From NCBI RefSeq assembly GCF_001296045.1, contig NZ_LJHS01000002.1:62001-126000 (forward strand): a stretch of DNA of 64,000 bases, read 5' to 3'. Of the stretch, positions 41,466 through 52,072 are shown in pieces. Position 1 is the first letter of the stretch; every line of letters begins with the position of its first letter. A program made the position numbers and the translations under genes. The notes beneath the pieces are model-generated. The model made no database searches and was not told the DNA's origin. It worked only from the letters and a program-made list of their open reading frames with translations. The DNA is from Rhizobium sp. AAP43. Lineage in GTDB: Bacteria; Pseudomonadota; Alphaproteobacteria; Rhizobiales; Rhizobiaceae.

Positions 41466-44261
41466 TTATGCGTGTTCTACCGTGAAGTGTTCCGCCTCAA
41501 GCAGCACACCTGTGCGGACATGCGCAAAGATTACAGCGGCTGCCGCGCCGTTGCCATCAGCATCATAGTAGAGCGCGCCTGATGCCTGATCATGCAGAAT
41601 GCGCTGATCAGCCGTGGTCGCCTGACTGCCAGTGCCAAAGGCCGATTCCAGCAATGCTCCGAGGTCGATTTCGGAAAAGACGAGATCATCCAGCACGATG
41701 CGATCAGCGTTCACATCGAAATCCATGATCTGATCGGCATTGCCTGCACCGGTTTCGGCAAAGAAGAACCTGTCGGCACCGGCACCACCGGTCAGTGTAT
41801 CGTTGCCAAGGCCGCCTGCCAGCCAATCATTACCGGTCCCGCCGATCAGCGTATCGTTACCGCCGAGGCCATGAAGGCGATCATTGCCGAGGCCGCCGTC
41901 GAGACGGTCGTTACCGGCGCCGCCAGTCATGACATTATCCAAGGCATTGCCCGTGCCGGCGAAGCTCGAAGAACCGGAATAGGACAGGTTTTCAACGTTG
42001 TTGCCCAGCTTGTAGGAAACAAGCGACGTCTGGATCGTGTCGATACCGGCGCCGCCCGCCTCGACCACCGCATCTTTGACGTGGTCCACGATATAGAGAT
42101 CGTTGCCAGCACCACCTTCCAGACGGTCGGTGCCTGTGCCCCCGATCAAAGTGTCATTGCCGAGGCCACCGATCAGGCGATCGTTGCCGGCACCGCCAGA
42201 CAAGAGGTCGTTTGCGGCACCGCCGGTCAACGTGTTGGCAAGCTCATTGCCGTAGCCGGCAAAATCGCTCGAACCGTCATAGACAAGGTTTTCAACCCAA
42301 GCCGCGAGACTGAGGCTGGCCAGCGTGGTTCTGGCAGTGTCCGTGCCGCCGGTGCGCGTTTCGATCAAAACGTCCTCGACGTTGTCGACATAGTAAGTGT
42401 CGTTACCCGCGCCGCCGTCCATACGGTCAACACCGATGCCACCGTGCATGACGTCATTTCCAGCACCGCCACTCAGAGTGTCATTGTCAGCGCCTCCGTA
42501 GAGCACGTCATTGCCAGCCTCACCCACGAGAATGTCGTTGCCGGCATTGCCGGACAGGGTGTCATTACCCTTGCCTCCCTCAATGCGATCCATCATCTCC
42601 CCACCCGAGAGGGCGTCCGCGCGGGCCGTGCCGCGCAGAAGGACGGGAGTGGTCTGGGCATCATCGTTGACGACGGTTACGACGGCAGTTGCGGCATCCA
42701 GCACCAGACCGGAGGACGGCGCAGACAAGGTCAGCTTGAAGGTCTCGTTGCCTTCGAATGTCGAGTCTGCCGCCACATAGATCGTGACCAGCTTGGATGT
42801 TTCGCCGGCTGCAAAGGTGACCGTGCCGGACATCGGACCTGAGAAATCACTGCTGCTCGCCGCGTTGGTTCCCGTGCCTGCGACCTGCCAGGACACGGTT
42901 TCGCCAGCGGCTGCCGCTTTGCTAAGAGAGACGGTAAAGGTCACGGCGGTTGTGGTTCCCGTACCCTCCTGAACCTGCGCCTGCGCCGTTGCGACAGAGA
43001 CCTGTGCCGGCAGATAGGACGGATCGATCAGTGAAGCGACCGAACGCTCGACATTCATCGAGTCGATGAAGCGCTCGACTGCGAAGATCGTATCGCGTCC
43101 GATCAGGGCCCCCATGAAGGTGAAGGTTGCCGTGGCGACAGAGTATGTCCAGGTAATGTTTGACCAGATGTCATTGAAGAAGACCGCGTCAGTGCCATCG
43201 CCACCATCAACAGTGTCATTGCCGGCGCCGGCGGCGATGCTGTCATTGCCACCAAGAGCCGCGATCACGTCATTGCCACCATTCGTGGTGATGGCGTTGT
43301 TGGCAGAGTTGCCCTGGACGGAGTCGTTGCCATTGCCGGTAACCGCATTCTCGATCCACGCACCGCGGGCAATCGAGATGTTCATGGTCATGCTGTTGGC
43401 GGAGGAGAAAGATCCGGGCGCCAGATCGACGGTGCTCGCGGTGCTCCAGCCCGACAGGTTCAGCGTGTCGATGCCGCTTGCGTCCCAGATGCAGATGATC
43501 GGATTGAGGTTCTGGGCGAAGTTGTAGATGGCAGCCGTGGCGCCGGTGATGTTGGACTGGAAGCCGTAGACCGTGTCGCCAGTGCGTGTCGTGGTGTCGA
43601 CACCATACATGGTCTGCATCGCCATGATGTCATTCATCATCGGCGTCTGTGGCGCATAGAGCCTACCATCGGCGCCGACCCAATCCGCCCAGGCAACCTG
43701 GCCCTCGCCGTTCGAGGCGCCACCACCCCAGGAGGGACCAAAATAGGACATGACAGAATAGACAGTGGAGTCCTGATAAGACGACGGGGTATCGGCACTG
43801 CCGTTGTATTCGCCCATATGCTCCAGACCGAGCGCATGGCCGATCTCGTGAACAACGGTGAGGAAACCGTGCGAACCGATCTTCGGCGTCATCAGGTCAT
43901 TGGTGCCCTGACTGGAATTGTAAGCGCTGTTGAACCAAACACTGCCGACCGTTGGGAAATAGGCATGCGCATAACTCACGCCGGAGGTGGCATTGCCGAA
44001 TTCGATGTTGGACGATGTGGAGGTCGTTCCAGCCGCGACCTTCTGGATGGAGGATGCAATTACATCGTCCCAAAGCATCAGGGAAAGCTCAGCCTGCGCC
44101 TGCTGCGTCGCATTGAGTGCGGTGAAGCCGTTTTCGCTTGAATAGCGGGCCATGGCCGTGACCACAGTCGGGAACGAATAGGTGATCGTTGAGCCGGACC
44201 AGCGTGAACCGGAATTGAGTTGGTCGATAACCTGCTGATCGGTCCAGACAGAAAGCGCCAT
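41466..44261 (-). CDS. Serralysin-like M10 metalloprotease with RTX repeats
   Basis: 931 residues, no N-terminal signal. Zinc site VHEIGHALGLEHMG near residue 139 and Met-turn YSVMSYFG near 172 define the M10B protease domain. Next come a first RTX block, a Calx-beta domain (about 425-535, ending AAVVTVVNDDAQTT) and at least five further GGXGNDXLXG blocks interleaved with YVDNVEDVLIE-type segments. Such proteins leave the cell by a type I secretion system and fold on binding calcium. No ABC/HlyD exporter genes are in the window. The DNA is repetitive, giving long shadow frames on the plus strand. Confidence 0.93.
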   Translation of the reverse strand: MALSVWTDQQVIDQLNSGSRWSGSTITYSFPTVVTAMARYSSENGFTALNATQQAQAELSLMLWDDVIASSIQKVAAGTTSTSSNIEFGNATSGVSYAHAYFPTVGSVWFNSAYNSSQGTNDLMTPKIGSHGFLTVVHEIGHALGLEHMGEYNGSADTPSSYQDSTVYSVMSYFGPSWGGGASNGEGQVAWADWVGADGRLYAPQTPMMNDIMAMQTMYGVDTTTRTGDTVYGFQSNITGATAAIYNFAQNLNPIICIWDASGIDTLNLSGWSTASTVDLAPGSFSSANSMTMNISIARGAWIENAVTGNGNDSVQGNSANNAITTNGGNDVIAALGGNDSIAAGAGNDTVDGGDGTDAVFFNDIWSNITWTYSVATATFTFMGALIGRDTIFAVERFIDSMNVERSVASLIDPSYLPAQVSVATAQAQVQEGTGTTTAVTFTVSLSKAAAAGETVSWQVAGTGTNAASSSDFSGPMSGTVTFAAGETSKLVTIYVAADSTFEGNETFKLTLSAPSSGLVLDAATAVVTVVNDDAQTTPVLLRGTARADALSGGEMMDRIEGGKGNDTLSGNAGNDILVGEAGNDVLYGGADNDTLSGGAGNDVMHGGIGVDRMDGGAGNDTYYVDNVEDVLIETRTGGTDTARTTLASLSLAAWVENLVYDGSSDFAGYGNELANTLTGGAANDLLSGGAGNDRLIGGLGNDTLIGGTGTDRLEGGAGNDLYIVDHVKDAVVEAGGAGIDTIQTSLVSYKLGNNVENLSYSGSSSFAGTGNALDNVMTGGAGNDRLDGGLGNDRLHGLGGNDTLIGGTGNDWLAGGLGNDTLTGGAGADRFFFAETGAGNADQIMDFDVNADRIVLDDLVFSEIDLGALLESAFGTGSQATTADQRILHDQASGALYYDADGNGAAAAVIFAHVRTGVLLEAEHFTVEHA

Positions 44262-44441
44262 TACATTCCCTCATTGTGCAAACGGGCCATCAGGCCTTCG
44301 AGGCACAGGTCTATCAGGGAAAGCTTTTGTTCGAGTTAGGAGAAGCGGTTACCGATCACCGCAGACATTCCGTCAAAGTTTATCGATCTACGCTGACGTA
44401 GCGAAGACTTGCAAAACTATCAGTGTTTTCAGAGAGGAGAA

Positions 44442-44518
44442 TGGCGCACCCGAAGAGATTCGAACTCCTGACCCCCAGATTCGTAGTCTGGTGCTCTATC
44501 CAGCTGAGCTACGGGTGC
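44442..44518 (-). tRNA. tRNA-Arg(ACG)
   Basis: 77 nt with encoded CCA. Acceptor GCACCCG pairs with CGGGTGC; D arm AGCTCAGCTGGATAGAGC; anticodon arm CCAGA-CTACGAA-TCTGG with anticodon ACG; T arm ending GTTCGAATC. Typical bacterial tRNA-Arg for CGN codons. Confidence 0.97.
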
Positions 44519-44553
44519 GTGCCGTGCCGACCTGTCGTCGGCGTGTGGCGATC

Positions 44554-44581
44554 CTCTAAAGCGTGCCGATCAGGATTGCAA
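44554..44581 (-). promoter_or_regulatory. Candidate promoter of tRNA-Arg
   Basis: On the minus strand TTGCAA and TTAGAG are 16 nt apart, ending 36 bp upstream of the tRNA. Confidence 0.4.
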
Positions 44582-44645
44582 GCACCTTTCCGAAAAAAGA
44601 GTCATTTTGATTTCATAAACCTCGGCGTAGAGGCTGGAAGTGCCC

Positions 44646-46130
44646 TTAAGCGCGGGCGCGAAAATCATCCAGAGCGACTGGCCTGTCAGGGATTTCGACC
44701 CTGAACATCGTGCCGGCACCGGGCTTTTCCACAAGCGCAATCGTTCCGCCATGGGCGATTACCAGTTCTCTAGCGATGGCAAGGCCGAGACCGGTGCCCC
44801 CGGAGCGCGCCGAGCCCCGGAAGGCGAGGAAAAGGTTCTCCCGCGCCTTTCGCGGCATGCCCGGACCTGTGTCGTCGATGGTGATGGAGACCACCGATCC
44901 GGTGCGCTGTGCAGATACGGTGATTCGTCTTGGATGGTCGGGATCTTCCGGCACGAATGTCGACAATGCCTGCATGGCGTTGCGGCAGATGTTGTGAACA
45001 ATGCGGAACATCTGCTCGCTGTCAGCATCGATCTCGACATCAGCAGCAACCAGTTCGATGAACTCGATCCGGCTGTCTGGCGTCAGATGCAACAGCTCGC
45101 GAACCTCGCGACACACGTCGACAAGGGGAAAACGGCGACGGCGCGGGGCGGCTTCGGCCGTCTGGCCATAGGCAAGCACTTCGTTGGTGTAACCGACCGC
45201 TCGATCGATGGTACGCAGCAGTTTCGGCGCAAAACTCTTGACCAGAGGATCTTCGACATCGACGAGCCGGTCGGACATAAGCTGCGCCGATGCGAGGATG
45301 TTGCGCATGTCGTGATTGATCTTTGAGACGGCGAGGCCAAGATCGGCCAATGTCTTTTGCTGACGAAGGGTTTTCTGCAGCTGGTCCTGCATGCGGGCCA
45401 AGTGTCGCCCGGCCACCGCCACCTCATCGCGACCTTCGCTCGCTGGCAGGATGCCGGCCGGATCCTGCGGGTTTTCCGCGAATGCCTGCATGCTTCGGGC
45501 AAGTCGGCGTACCGGCACGACCATGGTCCGATTGATGGCAAGGAACAACAGCAGGCCCGTGATGACGGAAATCGCCAGGGAGATAACCAGGATGTTTCGC
45601 GAATATCCGAGCATCGCCTTGCGAAGCCCGTACTCCTGCATGACGATCTCAATGATCATGTCGCTATCCGCAACCGGACCATAGACGCGCAACATGCGAT
45701 CACCACCGAAGAACAGGGTGTAGAACGCATCCCGGACCGACTGAAGGCCGGAATAATCGGCAAGATCGAAGGCCGCGTCTACTTCACTGGGGATTTCAGC
45801 GACGGCCAGCAGGCGTGACGTTCCTTCCTTCCGCAAAACGATCGCCTGCGTTCCCGTGCTGGCCAGCGTGTCATCCTGTACATGACGGGGAAGCTCGAGC
45901 GGCTGAAGGCCATCGATGACGACGGCAGCGGCAGCGGCCGTGTTCAGCCGATCTTCAAGCCAGCGAAGCCGCATGGTCGCAATGGATGGGGCGAAGATTA
46001 GAATTTCGGCAAGCATGACAAAAGCGATCGTCAGCCATAGCAACTTGCCCGAAAGCCCACGAATGCGCGGCGGCATCTGATAGCCTTCGGATAGTCCAGA
46101 CTGCATCTCGTTGTCCTGCGGGTCGAGCAT
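44646..46130 (-). CDS. Sensor histidine kinase
   Basis: About 494 residues from ATG 46130 (AAGGAACGAGG before it; ATG 46157 is an alternative). Two membrane helices (LLWLTIAFVMLAEILIFAP and ILVISLAISVITGLLLFLAI) enclose a periplasmic domain; a HAMP-like region follows. The dimerisation helix has phospho-His in KINHDMRNILASAQL, and the ATPase has NICRNAMQAL, DDTGPGM and GTGLGLAI. No receiver or partner regulator is adjacent, so it is an orphan kinase. Confidence 0.9.
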   Translation of the reverse strand: MLDPQDNEMQSGLSEGYQMPPRIRGLSGKLLWLTIAFVMLAEILIFAPSIATMRLRWLEDRLNTAAAAAVVIDGLQPLELPRHVQDDTLASTGTQAIVLRKEGTSRLLAVAEIPSEVDAAFDLADYSGLQSVRDAFYTLFFGGDRMLRVYGPVADSDMIIEIVMQEYGLRKAMLGYSRNILVISLAISVITGLLLFLAINRTMVVPVRRLARSMQAFAENPQDPAGILPASEGRDEVAVAGRHLARMQDQLQKTLRQQKTLADLGLAVSKINHDMRNILASAQLMSDRLVDVEDPLVKSFAPKLLRTIDRAVGYTNEVLAYGQTAEAAPRRRRFPLVDVCREVRELLHLTPDSRIEFIELVAADVEIDADSEQMFRIVHNICRNAMQALSTFVPEDPDHPRRITVSAQRTGSVVSITIDDTGPGMPRKARENLFLAFRGSARSGGTGLGLAIARELVIAHGGTIALVEKPGAGTMFRVEIPDRPVALDDFRARA

Positions 46131-46261
46131 GCCGCCTCGTTCCTTGCCGTGTTTCATCCTTTTTAGGGACGCCGTCCCTCTGAGACATGACTTTAGTGCA
46201 GTGCGAAAGTCTTGACCATGCGCAAGACCGCCGCAAACATGAAACTTTGTTCATGTAAACG

Positions 46262-46297
46262 AAAAGGCCGCGGCATCGGATGCTGCGGCCCTTCTTT
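46262..46297. terminator. Terminator after chemoreceptor gene
   Basis: AAGGCCGCGGCA / TGCTGCGGCCCTT arms with flanking A- and T-tracts readable from either strand; 20 bp after the chemoreceptor stop. Confidence 0.8.
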
Positions 46298-46316
46298 TTT
46301 ACTTGAATACTCTGGA

Positions 46317-48329
46317 TCAGAGTTCTTCCCAGCTTTCCGCCTTGGCAGCGGTGGCCGTGGCGCGTGACGAACCGCCGAAGGCTCGTGCGACGGATCCCAT
46401 CATCTGGCGCGCCGGAGAGGCAGCAGGCTTGTGGCCCGAATGGGCGCCAACAGGCTGCGGCGCAGCGCCCTCATTGCCCAGACGGAACTGGGATACGATG
46501 CTCGCAAGATTGCTCGCCTCGGCCGAAAGCTTGTGGGTGGATGCGGATGTTTCCTCAACCATGGCGGCATTCTTCTGCGTGACCTGATCCATCTGGGCGA
46601 TGGCGGTGTTCACTTCCACAAGCCCAGTGGCCTGCTCCTGAGCCGCAGACGCGATCGAGTGGATATGATCGTTGATCTGCAGCACCCGCGTTTCGATCTC
46701 CGACAGAGTTTCCCCGGTACGCTGGACGAGCTTGACGCCGCCTGCCACTTCGTCGCCCGACTTGGTGATCAGGGCCTTGATGTCTTTCGCGGCATTCGCC
46801 GAACGCTGTGCAAGTTCACGCACTTCCTGGGCAACGACTGCAAAACCCTTGCCAGCCTCACCGGCGCGGGCAGCCTCAACACCTGCATTCAGCGCCAACA
46901 GGTTCGTCTGGAAGGCGATCTCGTCGATCACATTGATGATCTGCGAGATTTCACGCGAAGCCTGCTCGATCCGGCCCATGGCATCAACGGCTTCGTTGAC
47001 GACGATGGCAGATTGGGCCGCGCTCTGCTTGGCTTCCGTCACCATGTGACTGGCTTCCTGAGCCCGCTCGCTGGACTGGCGGACGACCGTCGTGATCTGA
47101 TCGAGGGCGGCCGACGTCTCTTCAAGGGCGGCAGCCTGCTGTTCTGTGCGACGCGACAGATCGTTGGTCGCGGACGTCATTTCGCCGGTGCTGCCATTGA
47201 TCAGGTCGGTCCTCCCCCTGATATCTGACATCATCTGACGCAGACGGCCGATCGAGCTGTTCACATTGGATTGCAGATCAGCAAAGACTCCCCGGAAATT
47301 GCCGCTCATCTGCTGGGTCAGGTCGTTTGCGGCCAGGCTTGTCAGCACACGATTGGTCTCGGAGACGCCGGTCTCGACGGAAATGAGCAGTTCATTGATT
47401 GTTGCGGCGAAGCGATTGAGGTTCGCGTCTTCATAGTCCTTGTCGATGCGACGGGAGAAATCACCGGCTGCGGCAGCGCTGACAACAGAGGCCATGCTTG
47501 ACTGGAGGTCATCGCTCTTGGCGCGCATCGCGGTTTCCTGCGCATTCAGGCGCTGGACGGACAACCCATTCTCCTTGAAGACCGCAACCGCAGCGGCCAT
47601 TTCGCCAATTTCGTCAGCCCGGCCATGATAGGGGATCTCCGCATCATAGTTGCCGGCGGCAATCGCATTCATCGATTCCGTTACCCGACGGATCGGGACG
47701 CTGAGGTGATTGACACCAATATGAATACCGAGACCCGCGCCGATGGCGAGCGCGACGATGGTTACACCTGAGATCATCGTCAGCATCAATTGCTCAAAGC
47801 TTGCAAGGCTTGCAGTCAATGTCTCGAGCTCTGCCTTGTCGATCTCAACGATGGCATCGATTTCAGCCTGGAAGGCCTTGCGGTTCGCACGGTTGGCATC
47901 CGTATTGCCCTGAGCATTCGCCTCGGCAGGGCCAACCTCGACGCCGAGACGAGCCGTCTCGCTTCGGAAGTTTCGGAATTCGGATGCCCTTTGCACCATG
48001 GCCTCGAACCCAGCGCTCTGGCTTTGCGGAACAAGCGGACGCCACTTCGCAAGTGCCGTATCCATCTTATCCAGATTCTTGGTAATGCTTTCGGCAAATG
48101 GCTTGGACTTTTCGGTCGAGGCCGCTGCATAAATGCCTCGGGCCTCCATCACCACTGCCGTTACCAGGCGATTGAGGTGCTCACCAAGATAGGTGCGCTG
48201 CGAGATCTGATGCAGCGCCTGGGATTTCACACTGTATTGGTAGGTGACGAAGATGCCCATGGCGCCGATAATGATCGAGGCTGCCCCGAGTATGCCGACC
48301 AGCGTATAGATCTTGCCGCTGACTTTCAC
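46317..48329 (-). CDS. Methyl-accepting chemotaxis protein
   Basis: A GTG at 48329 with AAGGGGAG upstream is preferred, since the first membrane helix starts shortly after it; an ATG at 48401 is in frame. About 670 residues: membrane helix ([24 protein letters not shown]), helical periplasmic ligand domain, second helix ([21 protein letters not shown]), HAMP domains, and the cytosolic signalling hairpin with [35 protein letters not shown]. No CheR pentapeptide is seen at the C-terminus. It passes ligand signals to CheA. Confidence 0.95.
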   Translation of the reverse strand: MKVSGKIYTLVGILGAASIIIGAMGIFVTYQYSVKSQALHQISQRTYLGEHLNRLVTAVVMEARGIYAAASTEKSKPFAESITKNLDKMDTALAKWRPLVPQSQSAGFEAMVQRASEFRNFRSETARLGVEVGPAEANAQGNTDANRANRKAFQAEIDAIVEIDKAELETLTASLASFEQLMLTMISGVTIVALAIGAGLGIHIGVNHLSVPIRRVTESMNAIAAGNYDAEIPYHGRADEIGEMAAAVAVFKENGLSVQRLNAQETAMRAKSDDLQSSMASVVSAAAAGDFSRRIDKDYEDANLNRFAATINELLISVETGVSETNRVLTSLAANDLTQQMSGNFRGVFADLQSNVNSSIGRLRQMMSDIRGRTDLINGSTGEMTSATNDLSRRTEQQAAALEETSAALDQITTVVRQSSERAQEASHMVTEAKQSAAQSAIVVNEAVDAMGRIEQASREISQIINVIDEIAFQTNLLALNAGVEAARAGEAGKGFAVVAQEVRELAQRSANAAKDIKALITKSGDEVAGGVKLVQRTGETLSEIETRVLQINDHIHSIASAAQEQATGLVEVNTAIAQMDQVTQKNAAMVEETSASTHKLSAEASNLASIVSQFRLGNEGAAPQPVGAHSGHKPAASPARQMMGSVARAFGGSSRATATAAKAESWEEL

Positions 48330-48577
48330 GATACGAACTCTCCCCTTGCAGGCTCTCACCCCTGAGAGACCCCTAAAATGATATTGGGAGAATACACTCA
48401 ATCCTTAACTATAACGGCCCCGACCTCAGCCCTTTGCTTGTCAGATCTGTTGCCCGGAGGACTTTTTGCGCGCCAGCTTCTTCCCCTAAGACTGCGGTTT
48501 GCAAGGAAGCTGCGCTCTTTTCGCTCAATGGTCGGGCCAGAGAGGCCTCGCGCTATACTGCAGAACTCTGGGTGTGA
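48330..48577. other. Divergent control region of chemoreceptor and rpmH operon
   Basis: No gene is visible here; it carries the minus-strand promoter of the chemoreceptor and leads into the rpmH promoter. The frames crossing it have no ribosome site. Confidence 0.4.
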
Positions 48578-48606
48578 TTGACTCTTTCGAAACCCGCCAC
48601 TATAAG
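48578..48606 (+). promoter_or_regulatory. Sigma-70 promoter of rpmH-rnpA-yidC
   Basis: TTGACT, exactly 17 nt, then TATAAG: close to consensus, as expected for a ribosomal protein operon. It lies 109 bp upstream of the rpmH start, leaving a leader that may be regulatory. Confidence 0.8.
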
Positions 48607-48714
48607 CCGCGCACGTTCGGTTAAGGCCAAGCGCCGCAGAGCCGTGCGACAAATCCAACGCTCTTGCAATTCGTTGCAAACCCAAGAAGGGCCGCACACC
48701 GCGGTATTAAATAA

Positions 48715-48852
48715 ATGTCGAAGCGTACTTTCCAACCTTCCAAGCTTGTTCGCAAGCGTCGCCACGGCTTCCGTGCGCGCATGGCAACCAAGGGCGGCCG
48801 TCAGGTCCTCAACGCTCGCCGCGGTCGCGGTCGCGCGAAGCTTTCGGCCTAA
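48715..48852 (+). CDS. rpmH: Ribosomal protein L34
   Basis: A 45-residue basic protein with the full L34 pattern: [19 protein letters not shown], then [19 protein letters not shown]. It is too short for most frame lists but unmistakable. Part of the large ribosomal subunit; first gene of the conserved rpmH-rnpA-yidC cluster. The ribosome site is weak (AT-rich AATAA before the ATG), as is common for this gene. Confidence 0.97.
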   Translation: MSKRTFQPSKLVRKRRHGFRARMATKGGRQVLNARRGRGRAKLSA

Positions 48853-48883
48853 GGGCCGATGCGCCCGACGAGATGACGGGCGC

Positions 48884-49273
48884 ATGACGTCCCAAGACAA
48901 CAAGACATCTGTCGGCCGGCTGAAACGCCGGCCCCAGTTTCTCGCCGTGAGACACGGCGAAGCGCGCAAGGGTCGACTCTTCCTTCTCGAGGTTCTCGAT
49001 CGCAAAGATGATGCGCAGCCCCGCGTGGGCTTCACAGTTACCAAAAAACACGGCAATGCAGTGGAACGCAACCGCATGCGTCGCAGGCTGAAAGAAGCAG
49101 TGCGACTGAATGCAGCGTTTGCAATGAAGCCGGGACACGACTATGTCATTGTCGCCCGGCGCGAGGTGCTCGAAGCGCCGTTCGAACAGTTGTCCAAACA
49201 GCTCGTTCACCGCATTGAAAACCGCCAGACCAACAACGGTCGACCGCAGAAGACCGGTTCCAGGAAAGAGTGA
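48884..49273 (+). CDS. rnpA: Ribonuclease P protein component
   Basis: 129 residues from ATG 48884; upstream in-frame starts would run through rpmH. The RNase P signature is complete: [28 protein letters not shown]. It binds the catalytic RNA (rnpB, not in this window) that matures tRNA 5' ends. Its stop overlaps the yidC start by one base. Confidence 0.95.
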   Translation: MTSQDNKTSVGRLKRRPQFLAVRHGEARKGRLFLLEVLDRKDDAQPRVGFTVTKKHGNAVERNRMRRRLKEAVRLNAAFAMKPGHDYVIVARREVLEAPFEQLSKQLVHRIENRQTNNGRPQKTGSRKE

Positions 49274-51057
49274 TGCAGAACAATCGCAACTATTTCATCG
49301 CGATCGGCCTATCGGTGCTGATCGTCCTTGCCTGGCAGTTCTTCTACATGAACCCGCGCATCGAAGCGGAACGCCGCGCCCAGGAAGCTCAGGTCGCCCA
49401 GCAGCAGGCGCAGACCGAACAGCAGGCGGCAACGAGCCCGGCCGCGACCGTGGAAGGCACGCTTCCCGCCGGGGCCGCTGCCCCGAACGCTGAGGCCGCT
49501 GCTCCGAGCGCGCCGCGCGTGGCCATTGAGACACAGGACCTGGTCGGCTCGATCAATCTTGCTGGCGCTCGCTTTGACGAGCTCAAGCTCAAGCAGTATC
49601 GCGAGACCGTTGATCCAAACAGCCCGATCGTGACGCTGTTCAATCCGGCCAACACTGCCGACGCCTATTTCGCTGAACTCGGCTTCATTGCCGGAGACAA
49701 TGCTGGCACGGTTCCCGGTCCGAACACGATCTGGACGGCCCCTGCAGGCGCCAAGCTGACCGAAACGACGCCGGTGACGCTGACTTTCACCAATGAAGCC
49801 GGCCTGACCTTTGCCCGCACCATCTCCGTCGACGAACACTACATGTTCACGATCGAAGACAAGATCCAGAACAACGGAACCGCTTCTGCAAGCGTGGCAC
49901 CCTACGGCCGCATCACGCGCTACAACAAGCCCACCACACCTTCGATCTTCGTGCTCCATGAAGGCTTCCTCGGCGTCATCGGCGCGGACGGCAGCCTGAC
50001 CGAGCAGAAGTACAAAGATATCGAAGATGAGAACGTGACCCACGCATCCGCCACCGGCGGCTGGCTCGGGATCACCGACAAGTACTGGGCGGCATCGCTT
50101 ATTCCGCAGCAGACCCTTCCGTATGAATCGCGCTTCTCGCACTTCACTGACGGTCAATCGCGCTATCAGGCCGACTACAAGAACGACGCTGTGAGCATCG
50201 CGGCCGGCCAGAGCGCCTCGGTCAAGACACTTCTCTTTGCCGGTGCCAAGCAGGTTCCCGTCATCGGCGGCTACGAGGAAAGCCTCGGCATTCCGAAGTT
50301 CGATCTCATGATCGACTGGGGCTGGTTCTATTTCTTCACCAAGCCGATGTTCAAGATGATGGACTACTTTTACCATCTCGTCGGCAACTTCGGCGTGGCC
50401 ATCCTGTTGACAACGATCGTCGTCAAGGCCCTGTTCTTCCCCTTGGCCAGCAAGCAGTATGCATCCATGGCCAACATGAAGCGCGTGCAGCCGAAGCTTG
50501 AGGAGTTGAAGGCGAAGTATGCCGACGACCGCATGGGCCTGCAGCAGGCGATGATGGCGCTCTACAAGGAAGAAAAGATCAATCCGGTGGCCGGCTGCTG
50601 GCCGATCCTTCTGCAGATCCCGGTCTTCTTCGCGCTCTACAAGGTCATTTACGTAACCATCGAGATGCGCCACGCCCCGTTCTTCGGCTGGATCCAGGAC
50701 CTTTCGGCGCCCGATCCGACCACCTTCATCAACCTGTTTGGTCTTCTGCCCTTCGAAGCCCCGACCTTCCTGCATCTTGGCGTCTGGCCGATCATCATGG
50801 GTATCACCATGTGGCTGCAGATGCGCATGAACCCGACGCCGCCGGATCCGACTCAGGCAATGCTGTTCAACTGGATGCCTGTGATCTTCACCTTCATGCT
50901 CGGCAGCTTCCCGGCCGGTCTCGTTATCTACTGGGCCTGGAACAATACCCTGTCGATCACGCAGCAGGCCCTGATCATGAAGCGCCACGGCGTAGAGATC
51001 GAGTTGTTCAAGAACATCCGGAACATCTTCAGGCGCAAACCCGCGCAGACGAAGTGA
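49273..51057 (+). CDS. yidC: Membrane protein insertase
   Basis: 594 residues from an ATG that shares a base with the rnpA stop; AGGAAAGAG precedes it. N-terminal helix (YFIAIGLSVLIVLAWQFFYM), a large periplasmic domain after an Ala/Gln/Pro-rich linker, and five C-terminal helices including FGVAILLTTIVVKALFFPLASKQ and the conserved Arg region. It inserts and folds inner-membrane proteins with or without Sec. Confidence 0.97.
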   Translation: MQNNRNYFIAIGLSVLIVLAWQFFYMNPRIEAERRAQEAQVAQQQAQTEQQAATSPAATVEGTLPAGAAAPNAEAAAPSAPRVAIETQDLVGSINLAGARFDELKLKQYRETVDPNSPIVTLFNPANTADAYFAELGFIAGDNAGTVPGPNTIWTAPAGAKLTETTPVTLTFTNEAGLTFARTISVDEHYMFTIEDKIQNNGTASASVAPYGRITRYNKPTTPSIFVLHEGFLGVIGADGSLTEQKYKDIEDENVTHASATGGWLGITDKYWAASLIPQQTLPYESRFSHFTDGQSRYQADYKNDAVSIAAGQSASVKTLLFAGAKQVPVIGGYEESLGIPKFDLMIDWGWFYFFTKPMFKMMDYFYHLVGNFGVAILLTTIVVKALFFPLASKQYASMANMKRVQPKLEELKAKYADDRMGLQQAMMALYKEEKINPVAGCWPILLQIPVFFALYKVIYVTIEMRHAPFFGWIQDLSAPDPTTFINLFGLLPFEAPTFLHLGVWPIIMGITMWLQMRMNPTPPDPTQAMLFNWMPVIFTFMLGSFPAGLVIYWAWNNTLSITQQALIMKRHGVEIELFKNIRNIFRRKPAQTK

Positions 51058-51062
51058 CCCTC

Positions 51063-51095
51063 CCAGCCCCGGCATTAAGCCGGGGCTTTTTCTTA
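51063..51095 (+). terminator. Terminator of rpmH-rnpA-yidC
   Basis: AGCCCCGGC / GCCGGGGCT arms around ATTAA with TTTTTCTT after, directly past yidC. Confidence 0.9.
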
Positions 51096-51105
51096 TCCGG
51101 TAAAC

Positions 51106-52023
51106 ATGACGATGACTGCACCCAGCGCCACTTCCCCCGCCCGATCGTGGATCGGCATCGCCCTTGTCTTCGGCGCAGCCGTTGCCTGGAGCTATGGCGG
51201 GGCCATACAGCGGTTCATCGGGGTGGACGACGGCTGGACCATCGTCTTCTGGCGCTGTCTGTTCGCCGGCCTGTTTCTGATGGCCTTCATGCTGCTGCGG
51301 GACGGCCCCAGAGGCACCGTCCGGCTGTTCCAGGCGATGGGGTGGCCAGGTGCGGCCATTGCTGCCGGTTTCGCCCTTGTATCGACCTGCTTCGTGCTGG
51401 CCGTGACCATGACGCCCGTTGCCAATGTCGTGCTCTTCATGGCGTCGATTCCGCTGTTTGCCGCGCTTCTGGCGCGTATCGCGCTTGGCGAGCCGATCAC
51501 ACCGCTAACCTGGGCATCCATCGCTGCGGTGATCGCGGGCGTTGCCGTAATGGTCTCTGCATCGATTGGTGAGGGCGGGTCGGCTCTTGGCCTCGCCCTT
51601 GCCGCGACCATTGCCGTTACCTTTGCTGGCATGACCGTTCTGACAAGACGCTTCCCGGGCATCCGGATGACACCGGCGGCGTCTCTCGGGTGTTTCATCG
51701 CCTCATTCTTTGCCGCAACCCAGGCCGGTAGCTTTGCAGTGGGCCTGCAGGACCTTGCGCTGCTCTTTGCCTTCGGCGCGCTGAATCTTGGTCTTGGCAT
51801 GGCGCTTTACGTGACCGGTGCGCGGATGATCCCCTCTGCGCTGGCAGCCCTGCTCGGCACCACGGAGATGATACTGGCGCCAATCTGGATGGTTCTGCTG
51901 CATGCCGAGGTGCCATCCGCCCGCATTCTTCTTGGCGGCGGCATCGTGATGGCGGCGCTGTTTACCTACCTAATCAGCCACTTCATGACCGAGCGGCGCA
52001 ACCGTTTCCGCGCTGCGGCTTGA
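51106..52023 (+). CDS. EamA/DMT-family transporter
   Basis: 305 residues with ten hydrophobic helices in two EamA repeats (first about 15-150, second about 160-295), for example VANVVLFMASIPLFAALLARIALGEPIT and AALLGTTEMILAPIWMVLL. The substrate cannot be told from sequence. It lies between yidC and engB. Confidence 0.88.
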   Translation: MTMTAPSATSPARSWIGIALVFGAAVAWSYGGAIQRFIGVDDGWTIVFWRCLFAGLFLMAFMLLRDGPRGTVRLFQAMGWPGAAIAAGFALVSTCFVLAVTMTPVANVVLFMASIPLFAALLARIALGEPITPLTWASIAAVIAGVAVMVSASIGEGGSALGLALAATIAVTFAGMTVLTRRFPGIRMTPAASLGCFIASFFAATQAGSFAVGLQDLALLFAFGALNLGLGMALYVTGARMIPSALAALLGTTEMILAPIWMVLLHAEVPSARILLGGGIVMAALFTYLISHFMTERRNRFRAAA

Positions 52024-52072
52024 CTTTCCGGCTTAAAACCCGGATTCCACCGGGCTTACGAAAGGCCAAGCC

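Noticed and set aside
41592..42842. 416-codon plus-strand frame
   Set aside because: It is the complement of the RTX repeats of the metalloprotease; repetitive GC-rich coding DNA gives long antisense frames.
49309..51075. 588-codon minus-strand frame
   Set aside because: Antisense shadow of yidC; no ribosome site or domain.
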